This document shows, piece by piece, positions 12,370-24,888 of a DNA stretch of 64,000 bases. The first letter of the stretch is position 1, and each line of letters starts with the position of its first letter. A program made the position numbers and the translations under genes. The notes under the pieces were generated by a model. The model was not told the origin of the DNA and did not search any database. It worked only from the letters and a program-made list of their open reading frames with translations. Origin of the DNA: Sipunculus nudus (taxonomy: Eukaryota > Annelida > Sipuncula > Golfingiida > Sipunculidae); assembly GCA_026874595.1 (NCBI GenBank), contig CM049319.1:41211973-41275972 (forward strand), in the 5' to 3' direction.

Positions 12370-12945
12370 ACTAGAATATTAGCAAAAGTTGATAATCATT
12401 TATAAATTTAAATTGGAGAGTTATATACCATGTTTCATAACAATCCACCAAATGCTTCCTGAGAAATAAGCTCCTAAGTTTTTTTCTATACTAAGCTCTG
12501 TAACCTTGAAAAGTAGGTCAAGATCACCCATCTGTGAACTTGACCAAAATTTTGTAAATATAATGCAATAGCACTAAAGAAATGAAGTTCCTGTGTTGAA
12601 TACCTTTGGAGATATCCTGCACAAGCGCCAAAATTGAAAAAATCCAATAAAATTTCATTAAAAAATCAGAAATTGCAGGTGGCATCACCAAAATTGTGCA
12701 GCACATACAGACCATCAGTCCCAATGATCATAGTAAGTTTTGTGAAAATCCACACAATGGTTCCTGAGATATAAACTTCTGAGTGTTTTTCTATAATCAG
12801 CTCTCAAATGTAGAAAAATGGGTCAAGGTTACCCATCTTCGAACTTGACCGAGATTTTATATATATACATCTTCACTGATGAAATGAAATTCCAACGGTG
12901 AATCCTTTTAGAGATATCCCGATCACAAGGTAAAAGTTAACAGAC
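12370..12945 (+). repeat. Two ~300-bp tandem units in F4
   Basis: The block TCACCCATCTGTGAACTTGACC near 12527 recurs near 12827 with substitutions. Each unit includes a TTCCTGAGATAT-like block and an AGGTCAAG half-site. One unit carries CAGGTGGCATCACC at about 12676-12689, a degenerate form of the palindromic core found in the F1-F3 arrays. Confidence 0.6.
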
Positions 12946-13041
12946 GTGGAACGGACGGACGGGCAGACACCGGACAGACAGATGGACGGACAGACAGACG
13001 GACAGCTTGGGTGACGACAATAGCCGATCAGCCTATGAGCT

Positions 13042-13790
13042 GAGGGCTAAAAACGGCTGTACATGTGTAATTGTCATGAAAATTTCTATTTTTCATATGA
13101 ATTTTTCTAAGTTTAGGAGCCGTAAAACAGTAAAAAGTACGTCACCCAGGACGAAACGCGAACTTGATCTGTAACTGATCATTATCTGCCCACACCCCAA
13201 AAATCAGGCCAATATCTGCAGGCATTGCGAAAAAAAAGTCTGTACATGTGTAATTGTCATGAAAATTTCTATTTTTCATGAATTTTTCTAAGTTTAGGAG
13301 CCGTAAAACGGTCAAAAGTAGGTCAACTGGGACGAAACCCGAACTCAATCTGTAACTGGTCATTATCTGCCCACACACCAAAAATCAGGCCAATATCTGC
13401 AGGCATTGTGAAAAAAAGTCCGTACATGTGTATTTGTCATGAAAATTACCATTTTTCATGAAATTTTCTAAGTTTAGGAACTGTAAAACAGTCAAAAGTT
13501 GGTCAACCGGGACGAAACGTGAACTCGATCTGTAACTGGTCATTATCTGCCCACACACTAAAAATCAGGCCAATATCTGCAGGCACTGCGAAAAAAGTCT
13601 GTACATGTGTATATGTTATGGAAATTTCTATTTTTCATGAAATTTTCTAAGTTTAGGAGCCGTAAAACAATCAAAAGTAGGTCAACTGGGACGAAACGCA
13701 AACTAGATCTGTAACTGGTCATTATTTGCCCACAAACCAAAAATCAGGCCAATATCTGCAAGCATTGTGAAAAAAAATCCGTACAACTGT
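13042..13790 (+). repeat. 180-bp tandem array in F4, four units
   Basis: The marker AAATCAGGCC occurs at 13201, 13382, 13562 and 13741, intervals of 181, 180 and 179 bp. Units read TGTACATGTGTAATTGTCAT, then TTCTAAGTTTAGGAGCCGT, then GGTCATTATCTGCCCACAC. Two older relatives of the unit lie at about 12060-12360. The regularity and low divergence suggest recent amplification or homogenisation. Confidence 0.88.
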
Positions 13791-13919
13791 TTGATTTCGG
13801 AATGACGGAATGACGGAATGACAGAAGGACAGACATGGGTAAAACTATATGCCCCGGCCACTTTGTGGCGGGGGCATAAAAATATTGCTTGTAAGAATGG
13901 TAACTTATCCCTACATTAT

Positions 13920-16900
13920 AACAAGTGACCCATGGGTCATGATGCTCAGCTGCCAAGCATGACCTGCGACATCATGGGCTGAGATTCACAAAATTTTGAA
14001 GAACCAATTTGCCAATTTGTTGAAATTTTCTAGGACAACAGAAATATATATCACCTATGTCTGGTTAAAACACAGTGATTTGATGGTCTGAGGAAAATGT
14101 ATGATTGTTAAGGTATCCAGAACAATTCCCATAGCTTACTTGATACCTGGAACACCACAAAGGGCAAATATAAGATCAAAATATATAGCAAACTGGTAAA
14201 ATTGTTGCTGAATCTATATGCCAATTTTGTTTAAACTTTCTACATTGCCATAAATTCTTATCATATATGTCTGGTTAAAACATAGTGAATGATGGCCTCA
14301 GGCAAAATGTATGGTTGTTGAGCTATCAGGAACTAATCCCACAGCTTGCTCAATACCTGTCAGTCTCAAAAGGAATACCACACAGGCCACATATAAGATC
14401 AAAATATAGCAAAAGATCAAGGAAATCCATGCAAGAATTATTGTGAAACGGGTGCTTCCATATTAATTTTTATTCAATACAAGCCAACTGTACTGAGCTT
14501 TCATAAATGATGGTCATATTTATTAAGAAATCTTTGACCCAATGCAAGATTACATTAATATACACCCCACTGCATTCACTTTAATAGTTCTTGAGATAAT
14601 ATGTTCTAAAGGAATTTAACAAGGGACCTATGGGTCACGACGCTCAGCTGTTATATATGATAAAAAAATATTATTTAGAAATGAGGCACATGCTGGTTTT
14701 GTGTGGTAATAAATATAAGCTGTATTATGAGTTGTTGTTTAGCTTATGTATGATTTTGATAGTACCTTTGGAGACAGGGAAGAGGATTGATTTCATTTAT
14801 TTTATTAACAAATGGAGTACTACTGTCACACAGATTTTGACTTGGCCATATAACTTATAAGAAGAACATATAATATAAGAGTTTAACTATTTATTAAAAA
14901 AATTACAAATATTATCCCAAATATAATTTTTATTAAAAATAATAAGAGAATCATATGATTTTTTAAAATGAAATATAACTGATATGATTATTAAAATAAT
15001 ATTAAAGAATATATTCATGAATGCATTCATGAATACATTTTGAAAGTATTTGCACGAGTATTCATATACTTTCATTTTTACCTGAATTCCCATTCTTTAT
15101 GCAAGAAATTTTATAATGGAGTACATAATCATATTCGTATTTAAATACAATTACAAAGTATTCGCACCATGTCTGGTATTTATTCAGTTTTCACCAAACA
15201 ATGATGTTGAGAATCCAGAATATACAAATTTCACACATTTAAATAATGATCATAAGTACCTGGTTTTATGGCTTTTATTTATATTAAAAAATAACTGTAA
15301 AAAATTCATTTTGGACTAATTTCACATCAATGTACACACTAGACACAGTAGGAATCTAGATAAATATTATCAACTGCATCTTTGTCTATCATTAATTTCC
15401 TTCATATAATCCTTAATGATTAGTAATGAATAATATGATTTACTTCTTTATCATTTAAAATGAACTGAAAAATTCCATAGGTGACTGCATGGTGTTATTT
15501 GGAATATGTGACATTCTACCCATCGATACAAGATTCTTATATCATCAGTAACTGCAAGTTAATTTCCTGTTATTATAAACTAACAAATTCCTTTTCTATT
15601 TTTCTTTAATTTGTTATTAAAAACCAATAAAAATTTATTAATTTATTGTTTATTGTTATGTTGTTGGTTAAAACTACTAGATGAGTTGGGTTGAACACCT
15701 GGATCAACTGTGGCTGGCCATAGGCTGCCTGGATTCTCCCCTCAAGCGTGCATAATTTGATGAAAGGTCAACAAGGTCAACATACAGGTGACTCAAGAGG
15801 GGCTGGAGAGAGCAAAAGTCTTACAGGGTCTCATAAAAAACATTAATAAAAGCTACAATATTTGGCAAATTTCTTTCAGCTTTCTGAACTAAAAAGCTGA
15901 AATCCTCATGTGTGCATGATATGAAAATTATATCAACAGTGCTCACGGGAAACAAACGTGCCTTGGTCACAGTTGGGCAAAATTTAAGGTACTAATTTTA
16001 TATTTATACTAATAACTTATAAAATTTGAAAAATTCAGAACTAATTTTGGGTATTCAATTGAATCTTGATTAAATAATGTTACATCCCTGACAAAAAAAA
16101 TCTCTAGCTTCAGCAATGCCCTTGTTAAGGGAGTAAATATATTTCTTGATTTTTTACAAAGTGCATTATGTTTGGGCCCATAACTTAAAAAAAATACACA
16201 ATACTGACATCATTTCTGGCATGTGCATAGTGAATGTATAGAAAAATATGAATATTATATATGATCAAAGTCAGATCAGTGGTTTTGATATTAGGCAGTC
16301 TTAAAGTGTAACATTGGGTTTTTAATGGAAAAATGAAGTTTTTCTTTGATATCTCGAAGGAATTAAGTCCTAGTGACCAAATTCTTGGCATGGTAGGGGA
16401 TTTTGGAGAAATCTAACTGTATGCCAAATTTAAGGAACTTAGAGCTGAAGCTCGGGAGCTGAGCTCTAGCAAACTGCATAACACTAGCAATATGTGACAT
16501 GGTGCTTGAAAACTTGAATAAAATCTACAGTTTTTAATTAACTGGTTTCAAATTTTTGGTGTTAATAGTTGAAATGCTAACAAAAACATGCTGTGAAAAT
16601 TAAATCCACAGCAGTTACAGCAAAAAAACGTGCCATGGTCAAAGTTGGGCAAAATTTAAGGTACCAATTTTTTATTTTTGCTAATATTTTTAAAAATTTA
16701 AAAGATTTTGATCTAATTTTGGGTATACAATTTAATTTTGATTAATAAAAGTAATATTACTGGAAAAAAAGTGCTTAGCTTTAACAAGTTTTGTGTTAAG
16801 TGATAAAATTTCTTTCCTGATTATTTACAAAATGCATTATGTTTGGGCCCATAACTTTTTTAAATTAAAAAATACAGACCTAATTTCTGGCATGTACATA

Positions 16901-18177
16901 GGAATTATATAGAGGATAATTTATAGGAAATATGAGGAAAAACAGATGAGTGGTTTTGATATTAGGCAGTCCTAAAGTGTGAAAATAGGTTTTTAATAAA
17001 AAATTGAGGTTTTTCCTTAATTTCTCAAAGAAATGAAGTCGCAAAGACCCAGTTTTCGGCTTGGTAGGAGATCTTGGGGACATCTAACTTTATGCTGAAT
17101 TTTGGATTCCTAGGTCTTATGGTTTCAAAACGTGCCACATCTTCGGACGGACGGACGGACGGACGGACGGACAGACGGACGGACGACGGACAATGGACCA
17201 CGACTATAGCTCAGATGACTTATAGTCAGCTGAGCTAAAAATGGCATCCTAGTGGCCATATTTGATTTCTGACAGGTTGGAAATTGAACAACAAACATCC
17301 TCTAAAAGGGACCAAACATCATAAAAAAATCACAGAAACTGTCCTGGCAAAAGGATTTCTAAAATGGCTACCTTGCAGACTGAATGGTTTTCTGACAAGT
17401 CTGACATTTGATATCACACATCCTCCAATAAGACACTAAACTTGTAGCAATTGCTTCAAAGAACAGTTATGAATGTCCAAAACAATTCAAAAGGCATGAT
17501 CAGGTTGGAGAGCTCTCATATCAGATTTATGAACATGCAAATGTAAAAAGTGCAAGTCCAATTTGTTTTAATTATCAGCTTGCTATTCAATGGGGTCAGC
17601 AGGGTAGGTAAACTACAAAACCTAAAAGAAAAGAAATGCAGAAAGCATCACTAAGAGTCTTGTAATCAAATAAAGCCATCCTAAATCCAGGTACAGACCC
17701 ACATATTATCAGAACTTGCTGGTATATCTATATAATAATATTCAGATATCTAGAAAACTAAGTTTATGGCTATGATTCCATGATATAAACTGCAAAATGC
17801 ATCCTGAGGCTTTTCAAAGAACTTGGTTCTGTGACCTTGACCTTTGACCTTGTGACCTCAAAATAATTATGGTTCTTCCCCTGTTGGTAGGTGAGCTGTA
17901 TGTGAAAGATGGAAGGTTTGGGATGAAAATTTTGGCTAAAAGAATTATTTCTGGGGGGTGCAAACACACCCCATAACTTCGAGAATATAGGTCGCAGTGA
18001 CCTTATTTCAGGTTTGCAAGATCTTTTTAGAACCTCTAAGACTGCATAGGGTTCATGGCCCTAGCCCCTATAGTTACGATTTGTGCCCTGCTAACGGCCG
18101 GCCGGACGGACCGACGGAAGGACGCCGGACAAAGACCCATCGCTATAGCCCAGCATGACTGAAAGTCAGCTGAGCTA
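13920..18177 (+). mobile_element. Family F1 element, copy A2 (outer, split by copy A3)
   Basis: The head is AACAAGTGACCCATGGGTCA with the same following sequence as copy A1 (GCCAAGCATGACCTG). The tail is a CCGG/CGGA tract plus hairpin 18146-18177, also as in A1. Removing 14618-17237 restores collinearity with A1 bases 351-2790. It keeps one array unit with a perfect DR1 (17838-17850) and a TGACCTTGA half-site (17832-17840), where A1 has about six, so array length differs between copies. Confidence 0.82.
14618..17237 (+). mobile_element. Family F1 element, copy A3, nested in A2
   Basis: It starts AACAAGGGACCTATGGGTCA and ends with an ACGG tract (17145-17190) and the hairpin 17207-17237. The flanks are GGAATTT on the left and ATGGCATCCTAGTGG on the right. 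In copy A1 the matching sequence runs uninterrupted through GGAATTAAAAGATGG at about 845-860. The insertion is therefore defined to within a few A residues and leaves no obvious target duplication. Its first 1.4 kb is nearly identical to copy A4 (22798 onward), so the subfamily is young. Small open frames inside are not supported as genes. Confidence 0.85.
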
Positions 18178-18678
18178 AAAAGTGGGATGTAATGTTTTCT
18201 GAAACCTCAACTTAGCAGTTGAGAATAATTCAAACCATCTGACACAGACAACAACCTCTAAGAATCCCCCCCTCCAATCATTTCTTTCTTCTCTCTTCCT
18301 TGTTTTTTTTTTATCATGATAACCCCTCTTTCTCCACCCTGAGATCATCTTCATGCAACCATGAACAAAATTTAAACAAATTGATCACGTTTATTTTTTA
18401 AATATTTACTAAAATACTTGTGCAAGAGACATTCTGTTCTTACTGTACGATTGACTAAATACGTATTATGTTTTATTTCATGTACTTTGTTTCAAGTAGC
18501 ATTTATCTCTTAAGTATGACTCTTTCCTTATTCTACGTACTACCTTGCTGCGTCACTTGTGTTTTGCTTGTATTGTATTGTCATATTATTTGTTGTAAGT
18601 CGCTTTGTGATTGTATTGTACTGTTATATTAGTTTCCTTTTTGTAAGATGATTTATGGAATAAAAAAAAACCAAAAAA
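18178..18678 (+). other. Non-repeat-like stretch ending in an A-rich tail
   Basis: No open frame is convincing. The end, TATGGAATAAAAAAAAACC followed by an A run (about 18653-18680), looks like a polyadenylated 3' tail, with TTGTATTGTATTGT tracts upstream as in many LINE or transcript ends. It could be a 5'-truncated retroposon tail. An F2 element follows immediately in the A-rich run. Confidence 0.35.
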
Positions 18679-21600
18679 AACAAGGCCTATAGGCCTAATG
18701 CGAACCTGTGCATATGGAAATACACCAGGTATAATGCTTCAATGCTGGACCATTACTTCTCATGTATATGAACAATGCAAGTACTAAACATTTTGAATAA
18801 GACACAATTACACAAACATCACTGCTGAAATTCTGCCATGGGTGCACACAACACAAAAATGATTGTAGCTGGCACTGCCAGTCTTGTATACAACAAAGTT
18901 ACCAGAGATATATACATATGCCCTATTTCAGACAAAGCTATTCGATAAGTATATATATGCCCAATTTCAGGCTGATATAACAAATTCCTCTGTAGAAATA
19001 AAAAGGCACATACACTGTGCAAAAGTCATTGTAGGTGGCGACACCTGTCTTATGAACGAGAAAGCCATCAAAGACATATAGACAGGTCAAAATATCAGGC
19101 CAATACATCAAACTTACCTTGAGTCTGATGCATGGGGCTGACCAGGCTTAGGTGAGAAAGGCAGTTGCCCCGAGTGAACTGTGACAATTTTGCTGGCTCA
19201 GTCTACTGCACTGAGTGAACTCATGACCTGCACCTGGCTAAGCTGAGTGAACTTTTGACCTGTACCTGGCTGCACTGAGTAAAACTCTTGACCTGTTGCA
19301 TAGTCTGACACAGTTGGCACTCTGCCAAAGCTATAAATATATCCAGGCTGAACTTTGGTGCCAAATCTGATGCAGTATGCAGTCTGCCAAAGCTATAAAT
19401 AGAATGCAGCTACTGCATTGAGTAAACTCCTGACCCATACCTGGCTGCACTGAGTGAACTCTTTGACTTGTTGCCTAATCTGACACAGTTGGCAGTCTGA
19501 CAGAGCTATAAATAGATCCAGACTTACCTCTAGCCTGTTGCCAAATCTGAAATAGTAGCCACACCATTGCATAAGCTCTTGCAGGGGCCCTGCCCTGAGG
19601 AGCATGAAACCCATGAAGTGATCACATGGTGCCCATGAGGTGTTCACATGTCACCCATGAGGTGATCACATGCCATGTGCTTGGCTGCACTGATTGATCT
19701 CTTGACCTATATCTGGCTGCACTGAATGAACTCTTGATCTGTTCCCAAATCTGAAACAGTTGGCAGTTTCTCAACCTATTTAAAGATACAGATTCAATCT
19801 TGGCCTGTTGGTATATCTGTGCACATACTGAAAGACTTTGGTTAAAACTTCTTTTTTCAAGCCGAGATATTTATAAACTTTTTATCAAAATATCTAGAAT
19901 AATAAAAGATGCAGTACTTTCATTGTTAAAGGTCCAATAGTTCTGCCAAAAATCATTCTGGTAAACTTGAACAAAGGCCACCTAAGAATAATTTTTGTGC
20001 AATGTTACAGAAGATATAATTGAAATAATAATTTTGTAGAAGAACACTATTGCAGTCCTCAGTTTGAAAAAGACATAATAATGGCCATAAGACCAACTTA
20101 AGCTTTTCACAACTCAACCAATTAATGGATTAATGTTCAGATGACTATATTTATAAATGACCCCTGTACAAAAATAGGTCAATTCAGGTGGCGCCACCAA
20201 TACCTGAATTTCATATATGACTCATGTGACCAACACTGGCAAAAAATTTGGTGATGATAGAGCTCTGGCTGTTTCTGAGACTGTCATTTTAGTATGCTTT
20301 TTTGGACAGATGACTAAGTTCAACTTCCTGAACAATATTGAGGGAGATGGTATAAAAGATTATTTCTGTGAAATATTGAACAAATTGGCTCGAGTGTTTC
20401 GGAGGAGAAGATTTTTAAAGGTTTTTTTTAGCTTTTTCTCTATAAAATTTAAGAAAATTTTCAGATGGCTAATTTTTTGCATTAAATTTCATGATGCTAG
20501 CTCCAATCATTTTCAAAATAGTATGGGTAAAAGTACAGAAGACAAACGCCGCCACACCATCGCATTAGTTCACAGGTTCACTAAAAATTAATACAGATGC
20601 ATATTGAATACATAATTGTAATACAGATACATCTCACTGAAGGCAAAATCTTGAATTAATTTGACTATGGATACCAATTATTTATAATCCATGTACAGCC
20701 GTCTTTATATACCCACAGAGAGCTGTATACCTGTGATTGGAAACATTGCCTGGCATGAGGAATATCTAAAATCATGAATCTACATTGTTTAAAAGCATTT
20801 AAAAAAACATTCTTGCCAATTTTAACCATAGATATCCTGAAATCTAAATGTCTATAGAGGCATGATGCAATGGATGCTTATAAACTGATGCCAGGCTGGA
20901 TGTGTATCTGCTTCACAGGGCTAACATATATGGTAAAATGACTCAATTCAATCTTAATAATTCAGCCAAAATTCATTCTTTGGAACCATAATAGACAATT
21001 ATTATAAGAATTATTCAGGGAATTATTCTTGTAAAATATTAAACAAATTGGCCTCAGTAGGGTCAGTCAAAAAAAAATTTTACATGTTTATAACTCATAT
21101 GGGAAAATACAGCAAAATGGCTAAGTTAAGCTTCCAATAACTCAGCCAAAAATCACTGAACCAAAACCATTTGAACAAACTTGAATTATCAACATCTAAG
21201 GATAATTAATATGTGAGATTTAAGAATTTGGCACAGTGGTTTTTGAGAAGAAGATCTTTGTAGCCACTGAGCTAAAATCGGCTGTTACAGCATATGACTA
21301 AATTTAGCTTCCCATAACTGAGGCAAAAGTCACTGAACTCAGACCATTTGAACAAACTTCAGAAAGCACCACCCTAGGATCATTTCTGTGCGATATTAAA
21401 CAATTTGGCCATATGGTTTCAGAGAAGAAGTTTTTTGTAGCCGTCAGTATGATACAGGCACTAATGACCCCCCTACAATAGAGGCCGATGCAGGTGGCGC
21501 CACCAATACCTCAATTTCAGAAATGTCTCATGTGAACAACATTGGCATAAAATTTGGTGATGATAGCTCCAGCCGTTTCTGAGATTGTAATTTTAGTATG

Positions 21601-21961
21601 CTTTTATGGACAGATGACTAAGTTCAACTTCCTGTAACTCGGCCAAAAATCACCAAACTTAAACCATTTGACCAACTTGAGAAAGATTATTCCAGGAATC
21701 ATTTCTGTGAAATATTGGACAATTTGGCTGAACAGTTTCTGAGAAGAAGATTTTTAAAGCTTTTTTAGCTTTTTCCCTATAAAATCTTAGAAAATGCAGT
21801 TAGCCAAAAAATAAGCAAAATCAGAAATAGTTTTTTAGATGACTAATTTTTTGCATAAAATTTCGTAATGCTACCTCTTGCCGTTTTCAAGATAGTATGG
21901 GTTAACGTATAGACGACGGACGATGCCACACCATCTCATAAGCTCAAAGGTTCGCTAAAAA
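18679..21961 (+). mobile_element. Family F2 element, copy C1
   Basis: The head is AACAAGG followed by the perfect 14-bp palindrome AGGCCTATAGGCCT (18683-18696), then TAATGCGAACCTGTG. The tail at 21905-21961 has ACGACGGACGA, then CTCAAAGGTTCGCTAAAAA, complementary to the GCGAACCTGTG repeat at 18700-18710 with one change. A second, internal tail-like end (TTCACAGGTTCACTAAAAA) lies at about 20569-20590. Compared with copy C2 it lacks the segment matching 35143-35705; that segment instead occurs after the tail, at 21962-22465. Confidence 0.75.
19185..19690 (+). repeat. Short-unit tandem repeats within F2
   Basis: CTGCACTGAGTGAACTCTTG recurs in irregular ~60-bp units with TGACCTGT half-sites and CCAAAGCTATAAATAGA blocks. 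At 19614-19675 a ~22-bp minisatellite CCCATGAGGTGATCACATG appears three times. The same structure is kept in copy C2 at about 34290-34700. Confidence 0.7.
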
Positions 21962-22797
21962 TTGAACAATTCAACTTGAAAGTTTCATAATTAACATTTT
22001 AAGCTGGTAGAGGCTAAAATTGTGAGGTTTTGCCCATAAAAAACAGGTCAATGTAGGTGGCACCACAAAATCTACAACTTCAAATAGGAGTCATGTGACC
22101 ATCATTTGCACAATACTTGGTAATGCTAGCTTCTGCATTTCTGAGATTACTTTGTCAGTAAGCTTACTTGGCCAAATGACTGTTCAAATTCATGCAACTC
22201 CATTAAAATTCATCAAATGCGAAAATCATTTGAACAAACTTGAGAGGGCTTGCCTCTGGGATAATTTCTGTAAAATATTGAACAATTTGGCTGGACCATT
22301 TACATGAAGACTTTTAAAAGTTTTTCAGCTTTTTCCCTGTAATATCTAATTAAATGCAGATAGTAAAAAAAATAAGCGGAATCCCACAAAATTTGATATG
22401 TGACAGATTACTGCATAAAATCTGAGGCTGGTAGCTCCTGCTATTCCTGAGAAATTATGGGTTAATGTACAGATGACCAATGACCCCCGTACAAAACAAG
22501 GTCAATGCAGGTGGCACCACCAATACCTGAATTTCATATATGACTCATGTGACCAACACTGGCATAAAATTTGGTGATGATAGCTCCGGCCGTTTCAAAG
22601 ACTGTCATTTTAGTGTGCTTTTTTGGACAGATGACTAAGTTCAACTTCCTTTAACTTGGCCAAAATTCACCGAACCTGAACCATTCGAACAAACTTGAGA
22701 GAGATGGTATAAAAGATTATTTCTGTGAAATATTGAAAACTTTGGCTTGACATTTTCGTCGGAGAAGATTTTTTTAAGGTTTTTAGCTTTTTCTCTA
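21962..22797 (+). mobile_element. Family F2 fragment, interrupted by copy A4
   Basis: This matches copy C2 from about 35217 to 35990. It contains two degenerate cores, TAGGTGGCACCAC (about 22054) and CAGGTGGCACCACC (about 22509), with CATGTGACCA about 35 nt further on. It stops inside AGCTTTTTCTCT where copy A4 begins. Sequence right of A4 (27186, GAATCCCACAAAG) faintly resembles another F2 block, so a few dozen bases may have been lost. Confidence 0.6.
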
Positions 22798-24888
22798 AAC
22801 AAGGGACCTATGGGTCACGACGCTCAGCTGTAATATATGATAAAAAAATATTTTTTAGAAATGAGGCACATGCTGGTTTTGTGTGGTGATAAATATAAGC
22901 TGTATTATGAGTTGTGGGTGTTTAGCTTATGTATGATTTTGATAGGATCTTTGGAGACAGGGAAGAGGATTGATTTCATTTATTTTATTAACAAATGGAG
23001 TGCTATTGTCACACAGATTTTGACTTGGCCATATAACTTATAAGCAGAACATATAATATAAGAGTTTAACTATTTATTAAAAAAATTACAAATATTGTCC
23101 CAAATATAATTTTTATTAAAAATAATAAGAGAATCATATGATTTTTTAAAATGAAATATAACTGATATGATTATTAAAATAATATTAAAGAATATATTCA
23201 TGAATGCATTCATGAATACATTTTGAAAGTATTTGCACGAGTATTCATATACTTTCATTTTTACCTGAATTCCCATTCTTTATGCAAGAAATTTTATAAT
23301 GGAGTACATAATAATATTCGTATTTAAATACAATTACAAAGTATTTGCACCATGTCTGGTATTTATTCAGTTTTCACCAAACAATGATTTTGAGAATCCA
23401 GAATATACAAAATTCACACATTTAAATAATGATCATAAGTACCTGGTTTTATGGCTTTTATTAATATTAAAAAATAACTGTAAAAATTCATTTTGGACTA
23501 ATTTCACATCAATATACACACTAGACACAGTAGGAATCTAGATTAATATTATCAACTGCATCTTTGTCTATCATTAATTTCATTCATATAACCCCTAATG
23601 ATTAGTAATGAATAATATGATTTACTTCTTTATCATTAAAAATGAACTGAAAAATGCCATAGGTGACTGCATGGTGTTATTTGGAATACGTGACATTCTA
23701 CCCATCAATACAAGATTCTTATATCATCAGTAACTGCAAGTTAATTTCCTGTTATTATAAACTAAAAAATTCCTTTTCTATTTTTCTTTAATTTGTTATT
23801 AAAAACCAAGAAAAATTTATTAATTTATTGTTTATTGTTATGTTGTTGGTTTAAACTACTAGATGAGTTGGGTTGGACACCTGGATCAACTGTGGCTGGC
23901 CATAAGCTGCCTGGATTCTCGCCTCAAGCGTGCATAATTTGATGAAAGGTCAACAAGGTCAACATACAGGTGACTCAAGAGGGGCTGGAGAGAGCCAAAG
24001 TCTGACAGGGTCTCATAAAAAACATTAATAAAAGCTACAATATTTGGCCAATTTCTTTCAGCTTTCTAAACTAAAAAGCTGAAATCCTTATGTGTGTATG
24101 ATATGAAAATTATATCAACAGTGCTCACAGGAAACAAACGTGCCATGGTCAAAATTTAAGGTACTAATTTTATAACTAATTTTGGGTATTCAATTGAATC
24201 TTGATTAAATAATGTTACATCCCTGACAAAAAATCTCTAGCTTCAGCAATCCCCTTGTTAAGGTAGTAAATATATTTCTTGATTTTTTACAAAGTGCATT
24301 ATGTTTGGGCCAATAGCTTAAAACAATTACACAATACTGACATCATTTCTGGCATGTGCATAGAGAATGTAAGAAAAATATGTAGAATATATATGATTAA
24401 AGTCAGATCAGTGGTTTTGATATTAGGCAGTCTTGAAGTGTTACAATGGGTTTTTAATGGAAAAATGAAGTTTTTCATTAATATCTCAAAGGTATTAAGT
24501 CCTAGTGACCAAATTCTTGGCATGGTAGGGGATTTTGGAGACATCTAATTGAATGCCAAATTTTAGGAACTGAGAGCTGAAGCTTGGGAGCTGAGCTCTT
24601 GCAAACTGTATAACACTAGCTTGATGTGAACAATATGTTACATGGTGCTTGAAAACTTGAATAAAATCTACAGTTTTTGATCAACTGGTTTCAACTTTTC
24701 GGTGTTAACAGAAAAAATGCTAACATAAACATGCTGTGAAAATTAAATCCACAGTACTTACAGGAAAAAAACATGCCATGGTCAAAGTTAGGCAAAATTT
24801 AAGGTACCAATTTTTTATTTTTGTTAATATTTCAAAAAAATTTAAAAGATTTTGATCTAATTTTGGGTATACAATTTAATTTTGATTA

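Larger units (their letters stand above)
12003..13881 (+). mobile_element. Family F4 element (GCCCCCGCC ends)
   Basis: The left end has a hairpin GTGTCG-GAA-CGACAC (12006-12020) followed by ATGCCCCCGCC (12023-12033). The right end has the complement GGCGGGGGCAT (13867-13877), which is the 3' arm of a hairpin GCCCCGGCCAC-TTT-GTGGCGGGGGC, followed by AAAAAT. It carries internal arrays and no protein. An internal CGGA-rich tract with its own hairpin (12948-13049, TAGCCGATCAGC...GAGCTGAGGGCTA) looks like a second, F1-type tail left inside. The layout parallels F1 and F3 although the end sequences differ. Confidence 0.75.

Noticed and set aside
13042-13790. Regularly spaced repeats that could suggest a CRISPR array
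   Set aside because: The units are full 180-bp tandem repeats without short repeats and unique spacers, in eukaryotic transposon DNA.
14887-23276. Identical 68-residue frames at 14887-15093 and 23070-23276 (minus strand)
   Set aside because: Identity follows from recent duplication of the host F1 element; composition is AT-driven and no homology is recognised.
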